A DNA stretch of 64,000 nt, taken from assembly GCA_036497945.1 (NCBI GenBank), contig DASXIN010000166.1:1-64000 (forward strand). Direction: 5' to 3'. Position 1 is the first letter of the stretch, and each line of letters begins with the position of its first letter. The notes under the pieces are model-generated. The model was not told the DNA's origin, did no database searches, and worked only from the letters and a program-made list of their open reading frames with translations. The DNA is from RYN-230 sp036497945 (lineage in GTDB: Bacteria > Actinomycetota > Actinomycetes > Streptosporangiales > Streptosporangiaceae). Positions 34,933 to 43,213 of the stretch are shown here, piece after piece. The position numbers were made by a program, and so were the translations under genes.

Positions 34933-36612
34933 ATGAGACGCATCAAGATCCTCGTGGTCCTCTTCGCTGCCTGCCTGCTGGCCGCCGCCTGTGGGGGTGG
35001 CTCATCGGGGGGCAGCAGCAGTAGCGGTGGCAGCAGCGGCAGCGGCTCAAATAGCACGCTGACCATCTCGAATGAGAGCGGCGCGCTCTGGACCTGCAAC
35101 TTCAACCCGTACAACCTATCCTACGTCTTCCTCTCGCTGGGCACCGTGTACGAGCCGCTGGCCTTCGTCAACACGCTGCAGAACGCCAAGGCCTCGCCAT
35201 GGCTGGCCACCAGCTGGGCCTATAGCAACGGCAACAAGACGCTCACCTTCACCATCCGCAAGGGCGTGAAGTGGAGTGACGGCAAGCCGATGAGCGCGGC
35301 GGATGTGGCGTTCAGCTTCAACCTGCTGAAGAAGTTCAAGGCGCTGGACATCAACTCGGTGTGGTCGGTGCTGTCCAGCGTCACCCAGCAGGGCTCCGAC
35401 CAGGTCGTGATGACCTTCAAGAAGCCGGCGGTGAACTACTTCTTCTACATCGCCGACCAGGTCGCGATCGTGCCGCAGCACATCTGGGCCTCGATCTCCG
35501 ACCCGGTCAAGTACCCCGACCTGCACCCGGTCGGCACCGGGCCGTACACGGTCAGCCCGTGCACCCCGCAGAGCATCACCTACAAGGCCAACCCGCACTA
35601 CTGGCAGCCGGGCAAGCCGAAGATCAAGACGGTCAACTACCCGGCCTTCACCAGCAACGACACCGCCAACACCTTCCTGGCCAGCGGGCAAGCGCAGTGG
35701 GGTGGCCAGTTCATCCCGAGCATCCAGAAGTACTACGTGTCGAAGAGCCCGGACAACCACTTCTGGTTCCCGCCGGTGGCCAACGTGTCCATCTTCCCCA
35801 ACCTGACCAACCCGATCCTGAAGGACGTGGCCGTCCGGCAGGCCATCTCGTACGCGATCAACAAGCAGCGCGTGTCGCAGGTTGGTGAGTACGGCTACGA
35901 GCCGGCCTCCAACCAGTCCGGCGTCGTCACCCCGACGTTCTCGGACTGGCTGGACAAGTCCCAGGCCGCGCAGTACGGCAACAACTACGCGTACAACCCG
36001 TCCAAGGCCATCTCGATCCTGAAGGCGGCCGGGTACACCAAAGGCTCCGACGGGATCATGCAGAAGAACGGCCAGAAGCTGTCCTTCACCATCCTCAACA
36101 ACGGCGGGTACTCCGACTGGGTGGCCTCGGTCAACGTGATCCAGTCCGATCTGAAGGCGGTCGGCATCCAGGTCACGCCGAAGAACCTGGCCTACCCAGC
36201 CTGGTCTTCCGCGGTGCTGAACGGCCAGTTCCAACTGGCCTACTACTCGGAGACCGGCGGCCCGACGCCGTACTACGAGCTGCGGCAGTGGCTGTACTCG
36301 GGTAACTCGGCGAAGATCGGGCAGCCGGCCGGGTCCAACTTCGAGCGGTACAGCAACCCGCAGACCGACGCTCTGATCACCTCCTACGGCAACACCACCG
36401 ACCCGGCCAAGCAGCACCAGATCGTGAACCAGTTGCAGACGGTCATGCTGAAGGAGGTGCCGGTCATCCCGGTCACCGAATCGGTGTCCTGGTACCAGTA
36501 CAACACCAGCAGCTTCACCGGCTGGGTCACGCAGAGCAACCCGTACGCGGACCCGGCGCCGTACTACTACCCGGACTGGGGCCAGCTGCTGCTGCACCTG
36601 TCCCCCAAGTAA
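34933..36612 (+). CDS. ABC transporter substrate-binding lipoprotein (Dpp/Opp type)
   Basis: A 559-residue family 5 solute-binding protein. The signal has a lipobox ending LLAAAC (Cys20), followed by a long Gly/Ser linker. The body shows the class pattern: NPYNLSYVFLSLGTVYEPL, then LTFTIRKGVKWSDGKPMSAADVAFSF, then the closing WGQLLLHL. The family binds oligopeptides, but many actinobacterial members bind oligosaccharides. Its place between a ROK kinase and GH4 genes argues for a sugar. The gene is followed by a strong hairpin that could raise its level over the permeases. Confidence 0.9.
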   Translation: MRRIKILVVLFAACLLAAACGGGSSGGSSSSGGSSGSGSNSTLTISNESGALWTCNFNPYNLSYVFLSLGTVYEPLAFVNTLQNAKASPWLATSWAYSNGNKTLTFTIRKGVKWSDGKPMSAADVAFSFNLLKKFKALDINSVWSVLSSVTQQGSDQVVMTFKKPAVNYFFYIADQVAIVPQHIWASISDPVKYPDLHPVGTGPYTVSPCTPQSITYKANPHYWQPGKPKIKTVNYPAFTSNDTANTFLASGQAQWGGQFIPSIQKYYVSKSPDNHFWFPPVANVSIFPNLTNPILKDVAVRQAISYAINKQRVSQVGEYGYEPASNQSGVVTPTFSDWLDKSQAAQYGNNYAYNPSKAISILKAAGYTKGSDGIMQKNGQKLSFTILNNGGYSDWVASVNVIQSDLKAVGIQVTPKNLAYPAWSSAVLNGQFQLAYYSETGGPTPYYELRQWLYSGNSAKIGQPAGSNFERYSNPQTDALITSYGNTTDPAKQHQIVNQLQTVMLKEVPVIPVTESVSWYQYNTSSFTGWVTQSNPYADPAPYYYPDWGQLLLHLSPK

Positions 36613-36622
36613 GCCGCGGCTG

Positions 36623-36668
36623 ACCCGTGGCCGGGACGCCCACCTTGCCGGGCGGCCCGGCCGCGGGT
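36623..36668 (+). terminator. Attenuating hairpin between binding protein and permease genes
   Basis: Arms 36623-36641 and 36650-36668 pair over 19 bases with one A-G mismatch and one G-T pair, around an 8-base loop. It sits 10 bases past the stop of the binding-protein gene inside the operon. Such hairpins commonly give partial termination and stabilise the upstream message. Confidence 0.6.
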
Positions 36669-36730
36669 GACCGTGTAGGAAGAGCACACCGCTCCCGCAC
36701 CGGCCGCCCGCAGGCCGAAAGGAGGCCCTG

Positions 36731-36754
36731 ATGAGAGCCAGGGGCATGACATGA
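36731..36754 (+). CDS. Seven-codon leader ORF overlapping the permease start
   Basis: The best ribosome site here (AAAGGAGG, 36717-36724) lies 6 bases before ATG 36731, not before the permease ATG. This frame encodes MRARGMT and stops at 36752-36754, overlapping the permease ATG at 36751. It may load ribosomes for coupled translation of the permease. It could also be chance, because no homologue can be judged at this length. Confidence 0.35.
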   Translation: MRARGMT

Positions 36755-37734
36755 GGTTCGCGCTCCGCCGCCTCGGCTTCTTCGTGCTGACCTTGTGGGC
36801 CGCTCTCACGCTGAACTTCTTCCTGCCGCGCCTCATGCCGGGGAACCCGGCCGAGGCGATGCTGGGCAAGTTCCGCGGCCCGGTCAGCCCGCAGGCGCTG
36901 AAAGCACTCGAAGTGGCTTTCGGCGTGAACACCAAGGAGGGCCTGGCTGGGCAGTACGTGCACTACCTGGGGAACGTAGCCACCGGGAACTTCGGCACCT
37001 CGCTGTACTTCTACCCGCAGTCGGTCGGCCGGGTCATCCTGGACGCCCTGCCCTGGACGATCGGCCTGGTCGGGCTGACCACGATCCTGGCCTTCGCACT
37101 CGGCACCGGCATCGGGATCCTGGCCGCCTGGCGCCGCGGCGGGCGGCTGGACAGCATCGCACCGCCGGTCTTCGTGATCACCTCGGCGGTCCCGTACTTC
37201 TGGGTCGGCATGATGCTGATCCTGGTGTTCGCCGAGCAGCTGCAGTGGTTCCCGGCCGCGTTCGGCTACAACGTCACCCTGACGCCGTCGCTGAGCGTGC
37301 CGTTCATCGTGAACATCGTGGAGCACGCCGTCCTGCCGGCCACCGCGCTGCTCATCACCACCATCGGCACCTGGATCCTGACCATGCGGAACACCATGGT
37401 CACCACGCTGGCCGAGGACTATGTGCGGATGGCCCGGGCCAAGGGCCTGCCCGGCCGGCGCATCATGCTCGATTACGCGGCCCGGAACGCGATCCTGCCC
37501 AACCTGACGGGCTTCGCCATGTCGCTGGGCTTCGTGGTGGGCGGCGCGATTCTGGTCGAGTACGTGTTCAACTACCCGGGTGTGGGCTACATGCTGCTGC
37601 AGGCGGTGAGCCAGGAGGACTACCCGCTGATGCAGGCCCTGTTCCTGCTGATCACCGTGGCCGTGCTGGTGGCCATCCTGCTGGCCGACATCGCGACCGC
37701 GATCCTTGACCCGCGCACCAGGACGGCGGACTAG
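36751..37734 (+). CDS. ABC transporter permease (DppB type)
   Basis: A 327-residue membrane protein with six helices. The DppB layout is clear: an N-terminal helix (FFVLTLWAALTLNFFLPRLMPGNP), then a large outside loop, then the EAA loop (EDYVRMARAKGLPGRRIMLDYAARNA, about residues 225-250). This contacts the ATPases. It pairs with the next permease, two bases downstream of its stop. Confidence 0.92.
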   Translation: MRFALRRLGFFVLTLWAALTLNFFLPRLMPGNPAEAMLGKFRGPVSPQALKALEVAFGVNTKEGLAGQYVHYLGNVATGNFGTSLYFYPQSVGRVILDALPWTIGLVGLTTILAFALGTGIGILAAWRRGGRLDSIAPPVFVITSAVPYFWVGMMLILVFAEQLQWFPAAFGYNVTLTPSLSVPFIVNIVEHAVLPATALLITTIGTWILTMRNTMVTTLAEDYVRMARAKGLPGRRIMLDYAARNAILPNLTGFAMSLGFVVGGAILVEYVFNYPGVGYMLLQAVSQEDYPLMQALFLLITVAVLVAILLADIATAILDPRTRTAD

Positions 37735-37736
37735 CC

Positions 37737-38702
37737 ATGGCCATGATGCCCGTTTCCGGGCCCACCACCGCACCGCCGGCTGGGCTGCCCGGTCAGGCGC
37801 TGCCCACCCCCACGGCGGGCCGACGCGGCGAGGCGCTGTCCCGGCTGGTCCGCGCGGTGCGGTCGAACCGCAAGGCCACCGTGGGCACCGTGCTGCTCGT
37901 CATCTTCATCCTGCTCGCGCTGTTCCCCGGGGTGATCGCGCACAAGAGCCCGACCGCGACTATCTACCCGCGCAGCCTCGGGCCGTCCGCGCAGCACCTG
38001 TTCGGCACGACCGCGCTGGGCCAGGACATCTTCGCCCAGGCGGTGTACGGCACCCGGCAGGTGCTGATCATCGCGTTCGGTGTCGGGCTGTTTTCCACCG
38101 GCGTCGCGGTGCTGATCGGGGTGGCCGCCGCCTACCTGGGCGGGGCCTGGGACGGCGTGCTCAACCTGCTCACCGACGTGCTGCTGGTCATCCCGCTGTT
38201 CCCGCTGCTCATCGTCATCGCGACCTATGTGCAGAACTCCGGCACCGCGGTGCTGGTCGTGGTGCTGACGCTGACCGGGTGGTCCTACACCGCCCGGCAG
38301 TTGCGGGCCCAGGCGCTGTCGCTGCGCAAGCGGGACTTCCTGGAGGCGGCCCGGGTACGCGGCGAGCGCCGGATGTACATCGTCGTGGTGGAGATCATCC
38401 CCACCATGACCTCGCTGATCGTGGCCAGCTTCCTGACCAACGCGCTGTACGCGGTGCTGTTCGGCTCCAGCCTGCAGTTCATCGGCCTGGGCGACCCCAA
38501 CACGGTGAGCTGGGGCACGATGCTCTACTGGGCCGAGAACAATGCGGCGTTGCAAACCGGCCAGTACCTGTGGGCGATCGTCCCTGGTGCCCTGATCGCC
38601 CTGCTCGGCGCGGCGTTCGCCCTGCTCAACTATGCCTTCGACGAGATCGGTAACCCCGCCCTCCGGCCGGTAAGGAGGATCCGTGTCAAGCGTGCCGGCT
38701 AA
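37737..38702 (+). CDS. ABC transporter permease (DppC type)
   Basis: A 321-residue membrane protein. It has the N-terminal cytoplasmic extension typical of DppC proteins, the HLFGTTALGQDIFAQAVYGTR motif (about residues 85-105) and the EAA loop (KRDFLEAARVRGERRMYIVVVEIIP). Its 3' end overlaps the ATPase gene by 20 bases. Confidence 0.92.
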   Translation: MAMMPVSGPTTAPPAGLPGQALPTPTAGRRGEALSRLVRAVRSNRKATVGTVLLVIFILLALFPGVIAHKSPTATIYPRSLGPSAQHLFGTTALGQDIFAQAVYGTRQVLIIAFGVGLFSTGVAVLIGVAAAYLGGAWDGVLNLLTDVLLVIPLFPLLIVIATYVQNSGTAVLVVVLTLTGWSYTARQLRAQALSLRKRDFLEAARVRGERRMYIVVVEIIPTMTSLIVASFLTNALYAVLFGSSLQFIGLGDPNTVSWGTMLYWAENNAALQTGQYLWAIVPGALIALLGAAFALLNYAFDEIGNPALRPVRRIRVKRAG

Positions 38703-39723
38703 GCAGGAACCCGCCACCGAGGACACCCCGCCAGGCCCGCCGGGCAGCATGCTCGAGGTCACCGACCTGTCCGTGACCTACGCCGGGGACCGCGGCGCGG
38801 TCGTCGCGGTGGACCAGGTCAGCTTCCAGGTCGACCCGGGCGAGTTCCTCGGCATCGTGGGCGAGTCCGGCTGCGGCAAGTCCACGCTGCTGTTCGCCAT
38901 CGCCCAGCTACTCGCCCCGCCGGCCGCCATCACCGACGGCCAGGTCACCTTCAAGGGACGCAGCATGGTCGGGCTGACCGACAGCCAGCTGGCCGCGGTG
39001 CGCTGGAAGGACCTGTCCGTGGTCATGCAGAGCGCGATGAACGCGCTCAACCCGGTCACGCAGATCCGGGCCCAGTTCGCCGACGCGATGCGGGCACACG
39101 GGGTGCGGAACAAGACAGAGATCACCGACCGGTCGGCCGAAGTGCTGCGGATGGTCGGCATCGACCCGGTGCACCTGCGCAGCTACCCGCACCAGCTGTC
39201 CGGCGGAATGCGGCAGCGCGCCATGATCGCGATGGCCATGCTGTTCACTCCGGAACTGGTGATCATGGATGAGCCGACGTCGGCGCTCGACGTGGTGGCC
39301 CAGCGGTCGCTCATGGTGCAGATCAAGGAACTGCAGCAGCGGCTCGACTTCGCGGTCATCTTCGTCACCCACGACATGTCCCTGATCAGCCACTTCTCCG
39401 ACCGGCTGATGGTGATGTACGCGGGCCAGGTGGCCGAGTTCGGCACCACCCGCGAGCTGTTCGACCAGCCGCTGCACCCGTACACGGCTGGCCTGATGGA
39501 CGCCTTCCCGTCGATCCGCGGCCCGCGGCGCCAGCTGACCGGCATCCCGGGCAGCCCGCCCAACCTGGCCACACCGCCGCCGGGCTGCCGGTTCCAGCCG
39601 CGCTGCCCGAAGGCCATGCCGCGCTGCGACGCCGTCCAGCCGGAGCTGTACCAGGTAGGCGACACCCAGGTCCGCTGCCTGCTGCACGAGGACGGCATGC
39701 GCGAGGAGAGGATCACCCCGTGA
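38683..39723 (+). CDS. ABC transporter ATP-binding protein (DppD type)
   Basis: A 346-residue ATPase from a GTG behind GGAGGATC. Walker A is GESGCGKST near residue 62. The signature is LSGGMRQRAMIAMA. Walker B is LVIMDEPTSALD, and the switch His is in VTHD. The C-terminal oligo_HPY domain has the CRFQPRCPKAMPRC cysteine cluster, which binds an iron-sulfur cluster in relatives. Confidence 0.93.
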   Translation: MSSVPAKQEPATEDTPPGPPGSMLEVTDLSVTYAGDRGAVVAVDQVSFQVDPGEFLGIVGESGCGKSTLLFAIAQLLAPPAAITDGQVTFKGRSMVGLTDSQLAAVRWKDLSVVMQSAMNALNPVTQIRAQFADAMRAHGVRNKTEITDRSAEVLRMVGIDPVHLRSYPHQLSGGMRQRAMIAMAMLFTPELVIMDEPTSALDVVAQRSLMVQIKELQQRLDFAVIFVTHDMSLISHFSDRLMVMYAGQVAEFGTTRELFDQPLHPYTAGLMDAFPSIRGPRRQLTGIPGSPPNLATPPPGCRFQPRCPKAMPRCDAVQPELYQVGDTQVRCLLHEDGMREERITP

Positions 39724-40832
39724 CGAGCCCGAGCCCAAACGGCAAAGCTCAGGCGGACGACGGAACCGCCGTCGGCCCGCCGGAGGCCTCGGCGCGGAGC
39801 GGCGATCGGGGGGTTCCGGGGGGTCGCCCCCCCGAGGAAGCAGCGCTGCTGCGCACCGACAAGCTGACCCGGCACTTCCGGATCGGCAACGCGCTGTCCC
39901 AGCAGACATTGCACGCGGTGGACGAGGTCAGCCTGACCATCGGTGAGCGGGAGATCGTCGCACTGGCCGGGGAGAGCGGCAGCGGCAAGAGCACCATCGC
40001 CCGGCTGCTGGCCAAGATCTACAAGCCGACCAGCGGCGAGATCTACTTCCAGGGCAAGGCATTGTCCGGGATCAGGTCGCGCAAGGACCGGCTGCGTTAC
40101 AGCGGGCAGGCGCCGATGGTGTTCCAGGACCCGTTCGCCTCGATCAACCCGGTGTACCGCGTCTCGCACGGCGTGCTGCGCGGGCTCAAGCTGCACCGTC
40201 CCGAGCTGTCCCGGGACGAGCGCTACGCCGAGGCGCGCCGGGTGTTCGAGGTGGTCGGGCTGACCCCGGCCGACGAGGTGCTGCAGCGGTTCCCGCACGA
40301 GCTGAGCGGCGGCCAGCGGCAGCGGGTCGGCTTCGCCCAGGCGGTGGCCATGCGGCCCAAGCTGATCCTGGCCGACGAGCCGGTATCCATGCTGGACGTG
40401 TCCATCCGGGTCGGCCTGCTCAACATGATGGCCCAGCTGCGCGATACCCAGGACGTGTCGATCCTGTACATCACGCACGACCTGGCCAGCGCGCGGTACG
40501 TGGCGGATCGGCTGATCGTCATGTACGCCGGCCGGGTGGCCGAGGCCGGGCCCACCGAGGAACTGCTGGCCAACCCGCGGCACCCGTACACCCAGCTGCT
40601 GCTGTCCGCCGCCCCGGACCCGCGCGCCCCGCTCGGCGTGGGCGCGGAGACCGACCGGGGCGAGCCGCCCCGGGTGATCAATCCCACCCCGGGCTGCCGG
40701 TTCCGCTGGCGCTGCCCGCTGGCCATCGACAAGTGCCACCAGGTCACCCCGGAACTGACCCAGATCCTCCCCGGCCACCAGGCCGCTTGCCATGTCGCCC
40801 AGGAAGGCGCGGAAGTGAAGGCGTTCGGATGA
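39720..40832 (+). CDS. ABC transporter ATP-binding protein (DppF type) with a repeat-derived N-terminal insert
   Basis: A 370-residue ATPase starting at GTG 39720 (GTGA overlap with DppD). Walker A is GESGSGKST near residue 88, the signature is LSGGQRQRVGFAQ, Walker B is LILADEPVSMLD, and an oligo_HPY end has CRFRWRCPLAIDKC. The first ~45 residues are not part of the normal fold. About 15 of them (SARSGDRGVPGGRPP) are encoded by a copy of the window's GC-rich palindromic repeat (39791-39834). The core ATPase is intact, so function is probably kept. Confidence 0.9.
   Translation: MTSPSPNGKAQADDGTAVGPPEASARSGDRGVPGGRPPEEAALLRTDKLTRHFRIGNALSQQTLHAVDEVSLTIGEREIVALAGESGSGKSTIARLLAKIYKPTSGEIYFQGKALSGIRSRKDRLRYSGQAPMVFQDPFASINPVYRVSHGVLRGLKLHRPELSRDERYAEARRVFEVVGLTPADEVLQRFPHELSGGQRQRVGFAQAVAMRPKLILADEPVSMLDVSIRVGLLNMMAQLRDTQDVSILYITHDLASARYVADRLIVMYAGRVAEAGPTEELLANPRHPYTQLLLSAAPDPRAPLGVGAETDRGEPPRVINPTPGCRFRWRCPLAIDKCHQVTPELTQILPGHQAACHVAQEGAEVKAFG
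39791..39834 (-). repeat. Compound palindromic repeat, partial copy inside the DppF gene
   Basis: Matches the unit seen at 43097-43212 and 57043-57183 (GGCGCGGAGCGGCGATCGG, then runs of G and C around TTCC and TCG). It is read in frame in the N-terminal extension of the ATPase. The left half of the unit is missing. Confidence 0.75.
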
Positions 40833-42094
40833 AGCTAGCAGTAGTCGGCGGCGGGTCCACCTACACCCCGGAACTGGTCGATGGGATCGCCCGGCTGGCC
40901 AGCCAGGTCAAGGTGACCGAGCTGGTCCTGGTCGACCCGGACACCACCCGGCTGTCGGTGGTCGGCCCGTTCTCCGCCCGGATCATGAAGTCGTACGGCC
41001 ACCCGGCCAAGCTGACCTGGACGTCCAGCCTGGACGAGGGCCTGGACGGTGCCGGTGCGGTGCTGCTCCAGCTGCGCGTCGGCGGCCAGGCGGCCCGGCA
41101 GCGCGACGAGACCTGGCCGCTGGAGTTCTGCTGTGTCGGCCAGGAGACCACCGGCGCGGGCGGGCTGGCCAAGGCGCTGCGCACCGTCCCGATCGTGCTG
41201 GACATCGCGGAACGCACCCGGCAGCGGGCCGCGTCCGACGCCTGGATCATCGACTTCACCAACCCGGTCGGCATCGTCACCCGGGCGCTGCTGGACGCGG
41301 GGCACCGGGCCATCGGCCTGTGCAACGTGGCCATCGGGTTCCAGCGCAACTTCGCCCGCATGCTGGGCGTCCCGGCGGAGCAGGTCGCCCTGGATCACGT
41401 CGGGCTGAACCACCTCACCTGGGAGCGCGCCGCGATTGTGGACGGCGTGGACCGCTTGCCGGGCTTGATCGCCACGCACGGCGCGGAGATAGCTGAGCAC
41501 ACCGGCCTGCCAGCCGGCGTTCTGGATGAAATTGGTGCGGTGCCGTCCTCGTACCTGCGCTATTTCTGGGCGCACGATGCGGTGGTGGAAGAGGAGAAGC
41601 ACAGCCCGACCCGGGCCGAGAAGGTGGCCGAGATCGAGGAGCTGCTGCTGGAGATGTACGCCGACCCGGCGCTGGACCGCAAGCCCGGGCTGCTCGGCCA
41701 GCGCGGCGGCGCGTTCTACTCCGAGGCGGCGGTGGCCCTGCTCGCCTCGCTGGTCAACGACACCGGGGACACCCAGGTGGTGAACGTGCGGAACGCCGGC
41801 ACCATGCCGTTCCTGCCGGACGACGCGGTGATCGAGGTGCCCGCGGTGATCGGCGCGCACGGGGCCACCCCGGCGCCGGTGGCGCCGCTCAGCCCGCTGA
41901 TGCGCGGGCTGGTCGGGCACGTGACCGGGTACGAGGAGCTGGCCGTGGACGCGGCCCGGCGCGGCGGCGTGCAGCGGGTCCGGGACGCGCTGCTGGCCCA
42001 CCCGCTGATCGGCCAGTACGAGCTGGCCGGGCAGCTGGCCGACCGGCTGGTCGCGGAGAACCAGGCCTTCCTGCCCTGGGCCAGCCGCTCGTGA
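40829..42094 (+). CDS. GH4 NAD-dependent 6-phospho-beta-glucosidase-like enzyme
   Basis: A 421-residue GH4 enzyme whose ATG overlaps the DppF stop (ATGA). It begins MKLAVVGGGSTYTPELVDG, the usual GH4 6-phospho-beta-glucosidase start. It continues with VGQETTGAGG, DFTNPVG, the metal Cys in GLCNVAIG and the His in GLNHLTW. It should split a 6-phospho-beta-glycoside. Together with the kinases in both operons it implies phosphorylation after uptake. Confidence 0.92.
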   Translation: MKLAVVGGGSTYTPELVDGIARLASQVKVTELVLVDPDTTRLSVVGPFSARIMKSYGHPAKLTWTSSLDEGLDGAGAVLLQLRVGGQAARQRDETWPLEFCCVGQETTGAGGLAKALRTVPIVLDIAERTRQRAASDAWIIDFTNPVGIVTRALLDAGHRAIGLCNVAIGFQRNFARMLGVPAEQVALDHVGLNHLTWERAAIVDGVDRLPGLIATHGAEIAEHTGLPAGVLDEIGAVPSSYLRYFWAHDAVVEEEKHSPTRAEKVAEIEELLLEMYADPALDRKPGLLGQRGGAFYSEAAVALLASLVNDTGDTQVVNVRNAGTMPFLPDDAVIEVPAVIGAHGATPAPVAPLSPLMRGLVGHVTGYEELAVDAARRGGVQRVRDALLAHPLIGQYELAGQLADRLVAENQAFLPWASRS

Positions 42095-43170
42095 GCCAGG
42101 CGGCGGGCGGGCTGCCCGCGGTCCTCGCCGTCGACGGCGGGAACAGCAAGACGGAGGCCGCGCTGGTCGCCGCCGACGGCACCGTGCTCGCCCAGCAGCG
42201 CGGCCCGGGCAGCAACTGGCAGGGCCTCGGCCACGAGCAGGCCATGCGGGTGCTCGGCGACCTGGCCGCCGCGGTGGCCCTGGCGGCCGGCCGGACCACC
42301 GCCTTCCCGGTGGCCGGCCGGGTGTCCGCCTGCCTGGCCGGCGCGGACCTGCCGGACGAGGAGGAGGAGCTCGCCAAGCTGGTGCATGCCCAGGGCTGGG
42401 CCGCGCACGTCTCGGTGGTCAACGACACGTTCGCCGTGCTGCGGGCCGGCCTGGACCAGCCGGCCGGGCCGCACTGGGGCATCGGCGTCACCGTGGGGGC
42501 GGGCATCAACTGCGTGGGCGTGACTCCGGACGGCCGGACCACCCGCTTCCTGTCCCTGGGCCCCATCAGCGGCGACTGGGGCGGCGGCGGCGACCTGGGT
42601 GTGGAGGCGCTCCGGCTGGCCGCCCGGGCCGAGGACGGCCGCGACCCGGACACAGCGTTGCGCACCGAGGTGCCCCGGCACTTCGGGCTGGCCACGGTGC
42701 GCGACGTGACGCTCGCCGTGTACAAGGGGAAACTCGGCCACAAGGACCTGCGCACGCTGGCCCCGGTGGTGCTGGCCGCGGCCCGCGAGGGCGACCCGGC
42801 CGCCTGCGACCTGGTATGCCGTCAGGCCGACGAGGTGTGCGCGATGGCGCTGACCGCCATCCGCCGCCTCAGCCTGGACGGCGCCGCGGTGCCGGTGGTG
42901 CTCGGTGGCAGCCTGCTGGCCGCGGCCGACCCGCTGCTCACCGGGCTGATCACCGCCGGGCTGGCGGCCGGCGCGCCAGCCGCGGTGCCGCACATCGTGG
43001 ACGTCCCGCCGGTGGCCGGGGCCGCGCTGCTCGGCCTGGACCAGGCCGGCGCGCCATCCGGGGCCGAGGCCCGGCTGCGCGCCGCGTTTCGCGGTGCTAG
43101 CCCGGGGGGACGACCCCCCGGACCCCCCGATCGCCGCTCCGCGCCGAGCGGCGGCAAGCCGCCGCGGTAG
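42091..43170 (+). CDS. BadF/BadG/BcrA-type N-acetylglucosamine kinase
   Basis: A 359-residue ASKHA kinase from GTG 42091 (GTGA overlap). The phosphate loops are AVDGGNSKTEAALV (residues about 13-26) and TVGAGINCVGV. The adenosine region is PVVLGGSLLAA. BadF-type kinases in sugar operons act on N-acetylglucosamine or related amino sugars. The last ~24 residues (ASPGGRPPGPPDRRSAPSG) come from a palindromic repeat that has replaced the normal end. Confidence 0.85.
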   Translation: MSQAAGGLPAVLAVDGGNSKTEAALVAADGTVLAQQRGPGSNWQGLGHEQAMRVLGDLAAAVALAAGRTTAFPVAGRVSACLAGADLPDEEEELAKLVHAQGWAAHVSVVNDTFAVLRAGLDQPAGPHWGIGVTVGAGINCVGVTPDGRTTRFLSLGPISGDWGGGGDLGVEALRLAARAEDGRDPDTALRTEVPRHFGLATVRDVTLAVYKGKLGHKDLRTLAPVVLAAAREGDPAACDLVCRQADEVCAMALTAIRRLSLDGAAVPVVLGGSLLAAADPLLTGLITAGLAAGAPAAVPHIVDVPPVAGAALLGLDQAGAPSGAEARLRAAFRGASPGGRPPGPPDRRSAPSGGKPPR

Positions 43171-43212
43171 AGGGGGCGACCCCCCGGACCCCCGATCGCC
43201 GCTCCGCGCCGA
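43097..43212 (+). repeat. Two adjacent copies of the compound palindromic repeat
   Basis: The first copy (43097-43167) has a GGGGGG/CCCCCC hairpin around ACGA, a CGCCGCTC/GAGCGGCG hairpin and a GCGGCGG/CCGCCGC hairpin. The second (about 43171-43212) is shorter. The first encodes the C-terminus of the BadF kinase. The block fills the space between two convergent genes. Confidence 0.8.
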
Positions 43213-43213
43213 G

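Noticed and set aside
35116..37773. Antisense frame of 885 codons across the ABC transporter genes
   Set aside because: A typical GC-rich shadow: it is Arg/Val/His-rich and covers the clear binding-protein and permease genes.
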